Counted from the stretch's first letter, positions 17,914-28,988 are shown. The stretch is DNA of 64,000 nt from Streptomyces tibetensis (GCF_007655005.1 NZ_SZVW01000007.1:186001-250000), one strand, 5' to 3'. The notes: generated by a model from the letters alone, not told the origin. Numbers and translations: made by a program.

Positions 17914-19077
17914 ATGAGCGAGGCTGTGGCGCAGACGGTCGCCTCACGGTTCAGCGAGCTGTACGGAGCCGAGCCGCACGGCGTGTGGGCGGCGCCGGGA
18001 CGCGTCAACCTCATCGGCGAGCACACGGACTACAACGACGGCTTCGTCATGCCGTTCGCCCTGCCGCACACGGCGGTGGCGGCGGTGGCGCGCCGCGACG
18101 ACGGCATCCTCCGCCTCCACTCGGCGGACGTCGAGTCAGGCGTGACCGAACTCCGCCTGGACGCCCTGTCCCCCGAGTCGGACAAGACCTGGACCGCGTA
18201 CCCGGCGGGCGTGGTCTGGGCCCTGCGCGAGGCCGGCCACGCGATCACGGGCGCGGACATCCACCTGTCCTCCACGGTCCCGTCGGGCGCGGGCCTGTCG
18301 TCGTCGGCGGCGCTGGAAGTCGTCGTCGCCCTGGCCCTGAACGACCTGTTCTCCCTCGGCCTGCGCGGCTGGCAACTGGCCCGCCTGTGCCAGCGCGCGG
18401 AGAACGTCTACGTCGGCGCCCCCGTCGGCATCATGGACCAGACGGCGTCGGCCTGCTGCGAGACCGGCCACGCCCTGTTCCTCGACACGCGTGACCTCTC
18501 CCAGAAGCAGATCCCCTTCGACCTGGCGGCCGAGGGCATGCGCCTGCTGGTCGTGGACACGCAGGTCAAGCACTCCCACAGCGAGGGCGAGTACGGCAAG
18601 CGCCGCGCCGGCTGCGAGAAGGGCGCGGCCCTGCTGGGCGTCGACGCGCTCCGGGACATCCCCTACGCCGACCTGGACGCGGCCCTGGCCCGCCTGGGCG
18701 ACGAGGAGGAGGTTCGCCGGCTGGTCCGCCACATCGTCACGGAGAACGCACGCGTCGAACGGGTCGTCTCCCTCCTCGAATCCGGCGAGACCCGCGCGAT
18801 CGGCCCGGTCCTGATCGAGGGCCACGCCTCCCTCCGCGACGACTTCCGCATCTCCTGCCCGGAGTTGGACCTGGTCGTCGACACGGCCCTGGCCTCCGGC
18901 GCCCTCGGCGCCCGCATGACCGGCGGCGGCTTCGGCGGCTCGGCGATCGTCCTCGCGGAGGAGCAGGACGTGGACGCCATCACCAAGACGGTGACAGAGG
19001 CCTTCGCGTCGGCGGGCTTCACGACGCCCCGCGTCTTCGAAGCGGTCCCGTCCCCGGGCGCCCGCCGCCTCCACTGA
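17914..19077 (+). CDS. galK: Galactokinase
   Basis: A 387-residue GHMP kinase that phosphorylates galactose at C1. The galactokinase signature GRVNLIGEHTDYNDGFV is at about residues 30-46, the ATP-binding PSGAGLSSSAALEV is near 127-140, and the third motif GARMTGGGFGGSAIVL is near 329-344. It starts 28 bases after galE with an agagtcaggggtcaggc leader and is followed by a hairpin terminator at 19085-19128. Confidence 0.95.
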   Translation: MSEAVAQTVASRFSELYGAEPHGVWAAPGRVNLIGEHTDYNDGFVMPFALPHTAVAAVARRDDGILRLHSADVESGVTELRLDALSPESDKTWTAYPAGVVWALREAGHAITGADIHLSSTVPSGAGLSSSAALEVVVALALNDLFSLGLRGWQLARLCQRAENVYVGAPVGIMDQTASACCETGHALFLDTRDLSQKQIPFDLAAEGMRLLVVDTQVKHSHSEGEYGKRRAGCEKGAALLGVDALRDIPYADLDAALARLGDEEEVRRLVRHIVTENARVERVVSLLESGETRAIGPVLIEGHASLRDDFRISCPELDLVVDTALASGALGARMTGGGFGGSAIVLAEEQDVDAITKTVTEAFASAGFTTPRVFEAVPSPGARRLH

Positions 19078-19084
19078 CCGACCG

Positions 19085-19128
19085 GACGAAAGCGGCACCC
19101 TCATCCGCACGGGGGCGCCGCTTTCGTC
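19085..19128. terminator. Terminator between convergent galK and a secreted-protein gene
   Basis: gacgaaagcggc (19085-19096) and gccgctttcgtc (19117-19128) form a perfect 12-bp stem with a 20-base loop, followed by gtttct on the plus strand. It lies between converging genes and can serve both. Confidence 0.8.
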
Positions 19129-19135
19129 GTTTCTG

Positions 19136-20158
19136 TCAGCGGTTGACGGACTGGATCTCCTGGACCGGCACCTCGGTGGTGGTGGCGAACGTGCCGTTGG
19201 GCAGATCGCCGCCCGTGCCGCCCGCGCCCTCCCAGGTGATCTCCCAGGTGAGGGTCGCCTCCAGGCCGTACGTGTCGTCTCCCGACGAGCGCAGGTACCG
19301 CACCCCGCACGGAGGCGTCAGCTCCGCCTTGCCCCGGGCGTACGGTTCGCCGATGGAGCCGTCGTCGTTGATCAGGCATTCACCGGACGCCGGGAGGGTT
19401 TCCGCGTCCGCGGTTCCGGGGTCGAGGTGCAGGCTCACCGGCTTGGCCGTGGTGGTCGCCCACAGTCCCGTGCCGGGCAGACTCGCCGTGACGGACACGG
19501 GCTTGAAGGCGCCCCTGTCCAGCCAGACCCAGGTGGGCGCGTTCACCGTCGACCTGGCGTCCGGTGCGAGGGAGATCTTCGTCGGCGGCACGACGGTCCG
19601 CTGGTGCGCGAGCCCGGCGAGGGTCTCGGTGTCGATGGCTTGAGGGACGCCGGGATTCTTGCCGTTGTCGACCCAGAAGGGGTCGCGCGTGCAGGCCTTG
19701 GCCGCCGGGTCGTCCTTCATCTCCGGGTTCTTCACCGCCACCCACCACATGCCCTCGTCGTTCTTGGCGACGTTGAAGTCCTTGTACGGGTGGCCCTTCT
19801 TATAGCGCGCTTGGACGTCCGCGATGCCCTCCGGCTCGCCACCGGCGGACTCGTACATCGACCACTTGGCCTCGTTGAAGGTCTTGAAGTCCTTGGCCTT
19901 CCAGTACGGCTCGTACCAACAGGCCGGCGGCTCCCAGTCCGCGGCAGTGGAGGTGACCGGACCGCTGCCCTTCGCCTTGGTGCCCTTGACCGTGATGCTG
20001 ACGCGAGACTCCAGGGCCGGGCCGGAGGAGTCGCCGGATGTCTTGCTCTGCTGGGAGCCGACAGGATCGAACCCTCCAGCCGTAGCCGGAAACGCCCCGA
20101 GTCCGGTCAACGCGATGGTCAGCGCCGTCAGTCCCAGGCAACGCGTCAGGGCTGGCAC
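19136..20158 (-). CDS. Secreted protein of unknown function
   Basis: A 340-residue protein with a Sec signal peptide (LTALTIALTGLGAFPATAGG, cleavage near ATA-GG at about residue 27). The mature part has pairs of Cys (PPACWYEP, ACTRDPFW, ECLIND, PPCGVRY) that could form disulfides outside the cell. No catalytic motif is recognised. The GTG start at 20158 has ggggg upstream and lies inside the last codons of the upstream lipoprotein gene (13-base overlap), so the two are probably co-translated. The pair may form an envelope complex; this is inferred from the overlap. Confidence 0.75.
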   Translation of the reverse strand: MPALTRCLGLTALTIALTGLGAFPATAGGFDPVGSQQSKTSGDSSGPALESRVSITVKGTKAKGSGPVTSTAADWEPPACWYEPYWKAKDFKTFNEAKWSMYESAGGEPEGIADVQARYKKGHPYKDFNVAKNDEGMWWVAVKNPEMKDDPAAKACTRDPFWVDNGKNPGVPQAIDTETLAGLAHQRTVVPPTKISLAPDARSTVNAPTWVWLDRGAFKPVSVTASLPGTGLWATTTAKPVSLHLDPGTADAETLPASGECLINDDGSIGEPYARGKAELTPPCGVRYLRSSGDDTYGLEATLTWEITWEGAGGTGGDLPNGTFATTTEVPVQEIQSVNR

Positions 20159-20805
20159 TTCTGCGACCCCCGGTCCTCGGTGAGATCCCAGGTCTGCCAG
20201 ACGCCATCCTTGTTCTTCTTCAAGCCGAGGTTGTAGAAGACGTAACTGTTGGGCGTGGTTTTGGTGCCCTGCAGCTTGTTCGTCTCGCGATCCTTGAGGT
20301 CGGCCTTGCTCTCGTCGACGCAGTACGTCAAGGCCGCCGACTTCTTGTCGAACACCGTCACCTTGCGGTCGAAGTACCGAAGCGTGCCTGCCCAGCTGGT
20401 CTTCTTGTCGATGGCGCCCTTCGCATACTGGTAGACGCCGACCAGTGCGTTGTCCGTGTAGTAGAAGCCCATGCCCGACTTCTTCAGATCGCCGTACGCC
20501 ATGGCCTGCCAGACCGTGCTGACGGTTCGTTCGTTGTCCGCCAGGATCGCGTCCTTGACCGCGTCACCCGTCTGCCGTCCCTCGAAGACCAGCTTCATGT
20601 CCCCGGGCAGCTTGATCTCCGGCCGGTCGATGCCGTCCTCCGTCGCGGAAGCGGAGGGGGAAGCCGAGGCCTTGTCGCCCGAATCCGCACCGGCGATCTT
20701 GTCGGAAGACGACGAACCGTCACCTCCCCCCGAGCCACAGGCGGTCAGCAGCAGGGCCGCGGATGCGGTGAGCGCGGCTGTCACGAGCCGAGCGGGGCGG
20801 TTCAC
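20146..20805 (-). CDS. Lipoprotein of unknown function
   Basis: A 219-residue protein with a lipoprotein signal: hydrophobic LVTAALTASAALLLTACGSG with lipobox LTAC (Cys about residue 23), followed by a Gly/Ser/Asp-rich linker. The mature domain (DMKLVFEGRQTGDAVKDAIL onward) ends with NLGLKKNKDGVWQTWDL and resembles conserved actinobacterial lipoproteins of unknown role. The GTG start has gggag upstream. It overlaps the next gene by 13 bases. Confidence 0.78.
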   Translation of the reverse strand: MNRPARLVTAALTASAALLLTACGSGGGDGSSSSDKIAGADSGDKASASPSASATEDGIDRPEIKLPGDMKLVFEGRQTGDAVKDAILADNERTVSTVWQAMAYGDLKKSGMGFYYTDNALVGVYQYAKGAIDKKTSWAGTLRYFDRKVTVFDKKSAALTYCVDESKADLKDRETNKLQGTKTTPNSYVFYNLGLKKNKDGVWQTWDLTEDRGSQKCQP

Positions 20806-20914
20806 TGTGTCTCCCGTTGATCATGTGGGGGGATAACTCAAGCGAACCAACGCTATCGGTGAGGGAGAGCGGGGCGTGATCGAGGGTTTCGCTGCCGCAA
20901 CTCGGCCCAGTCCC

Positions 20915-21358
20915 TCAGCCCAGCCTCTTCGTCAGCATGTACTCCGTGACCCCCGGCGGATAATCCGGCACCGCGCACACCACCTCGTACCCCTGCTTCA
21001 CATAGAACTGCGGTGCCTGGAAGTCCCACGTCTCCAGGCGGGCCGCGCTGCAGCCGCGGGACGTCGTCGCGATGTGCTCCGCCTGTGCGAGGAGCCGTGC
21101 GCCCAGGCCCCTGCCGCGGTGGCGTTCGTCGACCCACAGGTATGTCACATGCAGCCAGGTCGCCCAGGTGTAGCCGACCAGTCCGCCGGCGAGATCGTCG
21201 GTGTCGTTCACAGCCCACACGTGCAACGGGACGTCCCGCTCGCCGGGTGTCCCGCGCAGGGCGCGCAGGATCGGAGAGGCGGCGGTGTTCGTGTCCCGCA
21301 GGCGTGTGCGGAGCAGATCACGTCGGGCCTTGTCGACTTCTGTCTCAAGACGGAACAT
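20915..21358 (-). CDS. GNAT-family N-acetyltransferase
   Basis: A 147-residue acyl-CoA-dependent acetyltransferase. The acetyl-CoA binding motif is visible in LWVDERHRGRGLGARLLAQAE (R/QxxGxG/A type), preceded by the GGLVGYTW strand and followed by ETWDFQAPQFYVKQGYE. The substrate is unknown. The ATG at 21358 is preferred because the homologous fold begins near MFRLETEVDK; an alternative ATG lies four codons upstream. Neither has a clear ribosome-binding site. Confidence 0.78.
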   Translation of the reverse strand: MFRLETEVDKARRDLLRTRLRDTNTAASPILRALRGTPGERDVPLHVWAVNDTDDLAGGLVGYTWATWLHVTYLWVDERHRGRGLGARLLAQAEHIATTSRGCSAARLETWDFQAPQFYVKQGYEVVCAVPDYPPGVTEYMLTKRLG

Positions 21359-21370
21359 GCGGCACACCAT

Positions 21371-21678
21371 AAACGCGTCGGACGGTCAGTTCTGCAAATA
21401 ACCTTCCGCTCCGGGCCCCCGTCCGTACCCTGATGAACAGCACCGGTGGGGGCCGGTGCCGATCAGGGGGCGAGACAGCCGGGTACGACGCCCGGGGTGG
21501 GGGTGGCGGTACTGCACGGCGGCGGCCGTGCGGCTGCGGCGACCCGGACAGGCTGCTGCGGCACCGACGGACGGTCGGACGCGGCGGACCCGGACACCCC
21601 GGCGTCGTACCCGCGCGGTGTCATTCTCCGCGGTTGGGGTATCCCCTGCTCTTCGGGAGCACTGGGGAAGGGGGTTAC
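21371..21678. other. Intergenic leader with a long inverted repeat
   Basis: No gene is supported in these 308 bases. gggtacgacgcccgggg at 21481-21497 is matched by ccccggcgtcgtaccc at 21597-21612, an inverted repeat of 16 pairs with one bulged base around a ~100-base interior. A smaller hairpin GCACCGG/CCGGTGC lies at 21440-21459. A -10-like TACCCT lies near 21427. The arrangement could be an attenuator-like leader or an operator pair for the LuxR-type gene that follows. Confidence 0.45.
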
Positions 21679-22446
21679 GTGGTTCGCATCCGAGTCCTGG
21701 TCGTCGACGACCATCGCATCTTCGCCGAGTCACTCGCGGCGGCCCTGGCCGCCGAGCCCGATGTCGACGTCTCCGCGGCCGGCAGCGGTCCGGCCGCGCT
21801 GCGCAGCCTGGAGCGGGCGGTCGCCGAGGGGCGGCGGTTCGACGTGCTGCTCGTGGACGCCGACCTGGGCGGCAAGGTACCGGGCGCCCGCCCGGCCGTA
21901 CCCGTGCAGGAGGGCAACGAGGACGGGCTCGTCGACGGAATCTCCCTCGTCACGGGAGTGCGCTCCGCGCAGCCGAACGTACGGATCGTCGTGCTCGCCG
22001 AGAAGGACGATCCGCGCCGGGCGGCGCTCGCCCTGCAGGCCGGGGCGTCCGGCTGGGTCGCCAAGGACTGTTCCCTGTCCCGGCTGCTCAACGTCATCCG
22101 CGGGGTGCTGCGCGACGAGACGCATCTGCCGCCCGCCCTGCTGACCGGCGTCCTGCGGGAGCTCACCGCCGCCCGCAAGCACCGCACCGAGAGCGAGCGC
22201 CTCGTCGAGTCGCTCACACCGCGTGAGCGGGAAGTGCTGCGGTGCATGGTCGCGGGGCTGGGGCGCAAGGCCGTCGCCGAGCGCCTGTTCCTGTCGCCGC
22301 ACACCGTGCGGACCCACATGCAGAACGTCCTCGGCAAGCTCGGCGTGCATTCCACCCTCGCCGCCGTCGCCCTGGCGCGGCGGGCCGGGGTCGGGCCCGT
22401 GGACCTAGCCGGGGATGTTGTCGAACGGGGCGGTCAGCTGGCGTAG
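21679..22446 (+). CDS. Orphan LuxR-type response regulator with receiver insertion
   Basis: A 255-residue two-component-type regulator. The receiver has the acidic pair VVDDHR (residues 8-13), the likely phosphoacceptor Asp60 in DVLLVDADLGG, and the conserved Lys in GWVAKDC. Unusually, about 20 residues rich in Pro/Gly/Val (KVPGARPAVPVQEGNEDGL) are inserted right after the phosphoacceptor loop. The C-terminal LuxR HTH is canonical (LTPREREVLRCMVAGLGRK, TVRTHMQNVLGKLGVHS). The GTG at 21679 follows gggaaggggg. No kinase gene is adjacent. Its 3' end overlaps the convergent tamR gene by 42 bases. Confidence 0.85.
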   Translation: MVRIRVLVVDDHRIFAESLAAALAAEPDVDVSAAGSGPAALRSLERAVAEGRRFDVLLVDADLGGKVPGARPAVPVQEGNEDGLVDGISLVTGVRSAQPNVRIVVLAEKDDPRRAALALQAGASGWVAKDCSLSRLLNVIRGVLRDETHLPPALLTGVLRELTAARKHRTESERLVESLTPREREVLRCMVAGLGRKAVAERLFLSPHTVRTHMQNVLGKLGVHSTLAAVALARRAGVGPVDLAGDVVERGGQLA

Positions 22447-22902
22447 CAGCGCCGCCAGCTCGCCGCGCTGGGCTCGGGAGAGCTCCGCGAGGATCGCGCG
22501 CTCCTGGTCCAGCAGACCCGCCAGGGCCTGGTCCGCGCGGTCCCGGCCCTCGTCCGTCAGCCGGACCAGGACGCCGCGGCGGTCACTGGGGTCGGGGAGC
22601 CGCTCCACCAGGCCCTTCTTCGCCAGGCGGTCGATGCGGTTCGTCATCGTGCCCGAGGTGACCAGGGTCTGGGTGAGGAGCTGTCCCGGCGAGAGCTGGT
22701 ACGGGGTGCCCGCCCGGCGCAGGGCCGTCAGGACGTCGAACTCCCACGGCTCCAGGTTGTGCTCCGAGAACGCCAGCCGCCGCGCCCGGTCCAGATGCCG
22801 GGCCAGCCTGCTCACGCGGCTGAGCACCTCGAGCGGTTCCACGTCGAGGTCCGGGCGCTCCCGGCGCCACGCTGCGACCAGCCGATCGACCTCGTCCTCC
22901 AT
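22405..22902 (-). CDS. tamR: MarR-family repressor, TamR type
   Basis: A 165-residue winged-helix regulator (FDVLTALRRAGTPYQLSPGQ, TSGTMTNRIDRLAKKGLVER, DPSDRRGVLVRLTDEG). It is divergent from a trans-aconitate methyltransferase gene, exactly as described for TamR of Streptomyces coelicolor, which binds the shared intergenic region and is released by citrate, aconitate and related acids. The ATG at 22902 is chosen at MEDEVDRLV; the open frame upstream is made of the operator repeats. The 3' end overlaps the convergent regulator gene by 42 bases. Confidence 0.85.
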   Translation of the reverse strand: MEDEVDRLVAAWRRERPDLDVEPLEVLSRVSRLARHLDRARRLAFSEHNLEPWEFDVLTALRRAGTPYQLSPGQLLTQTLVTSGTMTNRIDRLAKKGLVERLPDPSDRRGVLVRLTDEGRDRADQALAGLLDQERAILAELSRAQRGELAALLRQLTAPFDNIPG

Positions 22903-22921
22903 GACGATCAGTGTAGTGGTT

Positions 22922-22966
22922 GTGTCGACGTAGAGTCTCTTGACGTCTAGTTTCTTGACATCGAGA
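22922..22966. promoter_or_regulatory. Three tandem 15-bp operator-like repeats between tamR and tam
   Basis: The units tgtcgacgtagag, tctcttgacgtctag and tttcttgacatcgagat recur with exact 15-base spacing (conserved GAC starting at 22927, 22942 and 22957). Each is a near-palindrome of the TCTTGAC-N-TCGAGA kind typical of MarR-family operators. Their position between divergent genes fits dual control by TamR. Confidence 0.75.
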
Positions 22967-23029
22967 TACATCGGGGATCACGCTGGGTGTGCGTCCCGCA
23001 CCGCCACCACCAGGACACCAGGAGGACCC

Positions 23030-23848
23030 ATGCCCGCAGCCGCCCCCACCTGGGACCCGGCCCAGTACCTCCGTCACGCCGATCACCGCGCCCGCCCCTT
23101 CACCGACCTCCTCGCCCGCGTCCCCGACCTGCCCAGGGAGCCGGCCCGCATCGCCGACCTCGGCTGCGGCCCCGGCAACGTCACCACGCTGCTCGCCGCC
23201 CGCTGGCCCACCGCCCGGATCACCGGCTACGACAACTCCCCCGAGATGCTCGACAAGGCCCACGTCGAGCACGAAGGGCCCACGCCCGGGGGCGGCCGTC
23301 TCGACTTCGGGCCCGCCGACGTACGGACGTGGACGCCCGGCGAACCCCACGACCTGATCATCAGCAACGCCACGCTCCAGTGGGTGCCGGGGCACGTCGA
23401 ACGGTTCGCCGACTGGGTGGCCGGGCTCGAACCCGGCGGCACCCTCGCCTTCCAGGTGCCGGGCAACTTCGAAGCCCCCAGCCACCGGCTCATGCGGGAA
23501 CTCGCCGGTTCACCGCGCTGGCGCGCCCGGCTCGCCGACACCCTGCGCCACGCCGACGCCGTCCACACCCCCGAGGCCTACCTCGAGCGACTGACCTCCC
23601 TCGGCTGCGCGGCCGACGTGTGGGAGACGACCTACATCCACCTGCTCCAGGGCGAGGACCCGGTGCTGGACTGGGTGAAGGGGACCGGGCTGCGGCCCGT
23701 GCTGACCGCGCTCGCCGACCAGCCCGAGGCGCGGGAGGCCTTCGTCGCCGAATACCGGGCGGCCCTGCGCGAGGCCTACCCGGCCGGTCCCCACGGCACG
23801 CCGTTCCCCTTCCGCCGGGTGTTCGCCGTCGCACGGAAGGAGAGCTGA
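23030..23848 (+). CDS. tam: Trans-aconitate 2-methyltransferase
   Basis: A 272-residue SAM-dependent methyltransferase that methylates trans-aconitate, a toxic by-product of aconitase. The SAM motif I IADLGCGPGNVTTLLAARWP (about residues 43-62), motif II TGYDNSPEML and the NATLQWV segment are all characteristic of Tam. The ATG at 23030 follows aggaggacc. It is divergent from tamR and overlaps the downstream VOC gene by one base (TGATG). This links it to detoxification of citrate-cycle by-products. Confidence 0.9.
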   Translation: MPAAAPTWDPAQYLRHADHRARPFTDLLARVPDLPREPARIADLGCGPGNVTTLLAARWPTARITGYDNSPEMLDKAHVEHEGPTPGGGRLDFGPADVRTWTPGEPHDLIISNATLQWVPGHVERFADWVAGLEPGGTLAFQVPGNFEAPSHRLMRELAGSPRWRARLADTLRHADAVHTPEAYLERLTSLGCAADVWETTYIHLLQGEDPVLDWVKGTGLRPVLTALADQPEAREAFVAEYRAALREAYPAGPHGTPFPFRRVFAVARKES

Positions 23849-24213
23849 TGATCACCGCCCTCGATCACGTCCAGCTCGCCGCCCCGCCCGGAAGCGAGGA
23901 GCGGCTGCGGGCGTACTACGTCGACGTCCTCGGCATGACCGAGGTGCCGAAGCCGCCGGCGCTCGCCCGGCGGGGCGGGTGCTGGTTCCGGGCCGGGGCG
24001 GTGCAGCTGCACCTGGGGATCGAGGAGGACTTCCGGGCGGCGGCGAAGGCCCACCCCGGGCTGCGGGTGACGGACATCGAGGCCTACGCCGCCCGGCTGG
24101 AGGCGAGCGGCGTGGCCGTCCGGTGGGACTCCGCCCTGCCCGGTCACCAGCGGTTCTACGCACAGGACCCGGTCGGCAACCGGCTGGAGTTCCTGGAAGC
24201 GAGCCGGCCCTAG
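23848..24213 (+). CDS. VOC-superfamily (glyoxalase/bleomycin-resistance fold) protein
   Basis: A 121-residue protein of the vicinal-oxygen-chelate fold: ITALDHVQLAAPPGSEERLR, YYVDVLGMTEVPKP, VQLHLGIEEDF and the C-terminal RFYAQDPVGNRLEFLE. His and Glu residues at the usual metal positions are present. The start ATG overlaps the tam stop, so it is translationally coupled and probably co-regulated by TamR. The substrate is unknown; a role in handling related reactive acids is inference. The 3' end overlaps the convergent TetR gene by four bases. Confidence 0.82.
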   Translation: MITALDHVQLAAPPGSEERLRAYYVDVLGMTEVPKPPALARRGGCWFRAGAVQLHLGIEEDFRAAAKAHPGLRVTDIEAYAARLEASGVAVRWDSALPGHQRFYAQDPVGNRLEFLEASRP

Positions 24214-24887
24214 GCCTTCCGGCGCCCTATCAGGTGCGGCTTGGCCTCTATCCCGTCCAGGCCGTGCCACGCGAGGTTCACCAGGTGCGCGGCCACCTCG
24301 GCCTTCTTCGGCCGGCGCACGTCCAGCCACCACTGGCCGGTCAGGGCGACCATGCCGACCAGGGCCTGGGCGTACAGCGGGGCCAGCTTCGGGTCGAAGC
24401 CGCGGCTCTTGAACTCGCGGCCCAGGATGTCCTCCACCTGGGTGGCGATGTCCGAGATCAGCGAAGCGAAGGTACCCGTCGACTGGGGGATGGGGGAGTC
24501 ACGGACCAGGATGCGGAACCCGTCCGTGTGCTCCTCGATGTAGTCCAGCAGGGCGAACGCCGCCTGTTCGCACAGTTCGCGAGGGTGACCGGCCGTGAGC
24601 GAACTGGTCACCATGTCCAGCAGGCACTGCATCTCACGGTCCACCACGACCGCGTACAGCCCCTCCTTGCCGCCGAAGTGCTCGTACACCACCGGCTTGG
24701 ACACCCCGGCCTTCGCCGCGATCTCCTCCACCGACGTGCCCTCGAAGCCCTTCGCCGCAAAGAGCGTGCGACCGATCTCCAGCAGTTGCTGACGGCGCTC
24801 GGCACCGGTCATCCGGGTGCGACGCGCTCGCCGCGGCTTGTCGTTGCCTGGGGTGCTGCTCGAGTCGGTCGCCACAGCGACCATCAT
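24210..24887 (-). CDS. TetR-family transcriptional regulator
   Basis: A 225-residue regulator. The HTH is in residues about 30-75 (RQQLLEIGRTLFAAKGFEGT, VEEIAAKAGVSKPVVYEHFG). The C-terminal ligand domain is generic. The start ATG overlaps the stop of the upstream desaturase by four bases (ATGA), so the two form an operon. A regulator co-transcribed with a desaturase suggests autoregulation of membrane-lipid unsaturation, possibly through the half-sites at 25966-25985. The start at 24887 is supported by the overlap. Confidence 0.85.
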   Translation of the reverse strand: MMVAVATDSSSTPGNDKPRRARRTRMTGAERRQQLLEIGRTLFAAKGFEGTSVEEIAAKAGVSKPVVYEHFGGKEGLYAVVVDREMQCLLDMVTSSLTAGHPRELCEQAAFALLDYIEEHTDGFRILVRDSPIPQSTGTFASLISDIATQVEDILGREFKSRGFDPKLAPLYAQALVGMVALTGQWWLDVRRPKKAEVAAHLVNLAWHGLDGIEAKPHLIGRRKA

Positions 24888-25897
24888 GCCGCCTCGACGG
24901 GCTCCTTCCCGCGCGGGGAGCCGCCTTCCCCGGTGTTACGGCGCGAATCGATACGGGAGCGTGACGGCCACCGCACGTCGTACGCCCAGCCCGCCATCTC
25001 GAACCAGCGGATCAGGCGGGCGCTCGAATCGAGCTGGCCGCGCATCACGCCGTGCCGGGCGGACGTCGGGTCGGCATGGTGCAGGTTGTGCCAGGACTCA
25101 CCGCAGGACAGGACCGCCAGCCACCACACGTTGCCCGAGCGGTCACGCGACTTGAACGGGCGCTTGCCGACCGCGTGGCAGATCGAGTTGATCGACCAGG
25201 TCACGTGGTGCAGCAGGGCCACCCGGACCAGCGAACCCCAGAAGAACGCCGTGAACGCGCCCCACCAGGACATCGTCACCAGACCGCCGATCACCGGCGG
25301 CAGCGCCAGCGACAGCACCGTCCACCAGACGAACTGGCGGGAGATGGCGCGCAGCGTCTTGTCCTTGATCAGGTCCGGCGCGTACTTCTCCTGCGACGTC
25401 TGCTCCTCGTCGAACATCCACCCGATGTGCGCCCACCACAGGCCCTTCATCAGGGCCGGGAGCGTCTCACCGAACCGCCACGGCGAATGCGGGTCGCCCT
25501 CCGCGTCGGAGAACTTGTGATGCTTGCGATGGTCGGCCACCCAGCGCACCAGCGGACCCTCGACCGCCATGGAACCCGCGATCGCCAACGCGATCTTCAA
25601 CGGCCGCTTCGCCTTGAAGGAACCATGGGTGAAGTGACGGTGGAAGCCGATCGTGATGCCGTGGCACCCGAGGTAGTAGAAGAAGACCAGCAGACCGAGG
25701 TCCAGCCAGCTCACCCCCCACCCCCACGCCAGCGGCACCGCCGCCAGCAGCGCGAGGAACGGGACGGTGATGAACACGAGGAGGGCGATCTGCTCGATGG
25801 ACCGCTTCTGCTCGCCACCCAGCGTGGCCAAGGCGGCGTCGGAATCTTGACCGGGCGCCTTCGCAGCGCCGTCGATCACGTCGGAACTACTGGTCAT
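24884..25897 (-). CDS. Acyl-CoA / fatty acid desaturase
   Basis: A 337-residue integral membrane di-iron enzyme that introduces a double bond into acyl chains (delta-9 type family). The three histidine boxes are present: GFHRHFTHGSF, DHRKHHKFSD and SWHNLHHADP. Four or more hydrophobic segments surround them (for example LLVFITVPFLALLAAVPLAW). The ATG at 25897 follows aggggacgcgt; longer upstream frames run through the regulatory region. It is divergent from ppc and co-transcribed with a TetR regulator. Confidence 0.9.
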   Translation of the reverse strand: MTSSSDVIDGAAKAPGQDSDAALATLGGEQKRSIEQIALLVFITVPFLALLAAVPLAWGWGVSWLDLGLLVFFYYLGCHGITIGFHRHFTHGSFKAKRPLKIALAIAGSMAVEGPLVRWVADHRKHHKFSDAEGDPHSPWRFGETLPALMKGLWWAHIGWMFDEEQTSQEKYAPDLIKDKTLRAISRQFVWWTVLSLALPPVIGGLVTMSWWGAFTAFFWGSLVRVALLHHVTWSINSICHAVGKRPFKSRDRSGNVWWLAVLSCGESWHNLHHADPTSARHGVMRGQLDSSARLIRWFEMAGWAYDVRWPSRSRIDSRRNTGEGGSPRGKEPVEAA

Positions 25898-25941
25898 ACG
25901 CGTCCCCTGGGGGGTAAGTGGACGGAGTAGGAGTAGCCGGG

Positions 25942-25985
25942 GCACGTGAACCGTGACGTGCTCCCTACGGTTCCGTAACCTACGG
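25942..25985. promoter_or_regulatory. Operator-like half-sites between the desaturase and ppc
   Basis: Three alternating half-sites TACGG-tt-CCGTA-acc-TACGG lie at 25966-25985, so the middle half-site pairs with either neighbour. Just beside them GCACGT (25942-25947) and ACGTGC (25956-25961) form another inverted repeat. The pattern fits a TetR-family operator, most simply for the co-transcribed TetR protein. Confidence 0.6.
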
Positions 25986-26191
25986 CATCGTAAGTATGAC
26001 AGTGCGTCGCCCGGCGGCAAGAGCCCGCGACCCTGCGCGTCCCGGCCGACACCTATCCTGGAGTCGGTCGGACAGCGCGGTCCGCTCTGATTTCCTCCCG
26101 GATGTCCGATCCGTAAGCGGCGCCCCGCCGCGCGAGACGCCGTCCGGGTTCCCCTCCCAGACGAGCTTCAACACTGCAAGGAGCCGCACCT

Positions 26192-28924
<2,733 letters not shown>

Positions 28925-28943
28925 ACCACCCCCGGACACGACC

Positions 28944-28975
28944 GTGCCCCCGAGCCCGTACAGGCTCGGGGGCAC
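28944..28975. terminator. Perfect 13-bp terminator after ppc
   Basis: gtgcccccgagcc (28944-28956) pairs perfectly with ggctcgggggcac (28963-28975) around the loop cgtaca. It lies between ppc and the converging sortase-substrate gene. Confidence 0.85.
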
Positions 28976-28988
28976 AGTGCCTTCCGGA

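Noticed and set aside
20915..21370. Using the upstream ATG at 21370 as the GNAT start
   Set aside because: It has no binding site and adds only four residues with no family support. The downstream ATG was preferred, but the choice is uncertain.
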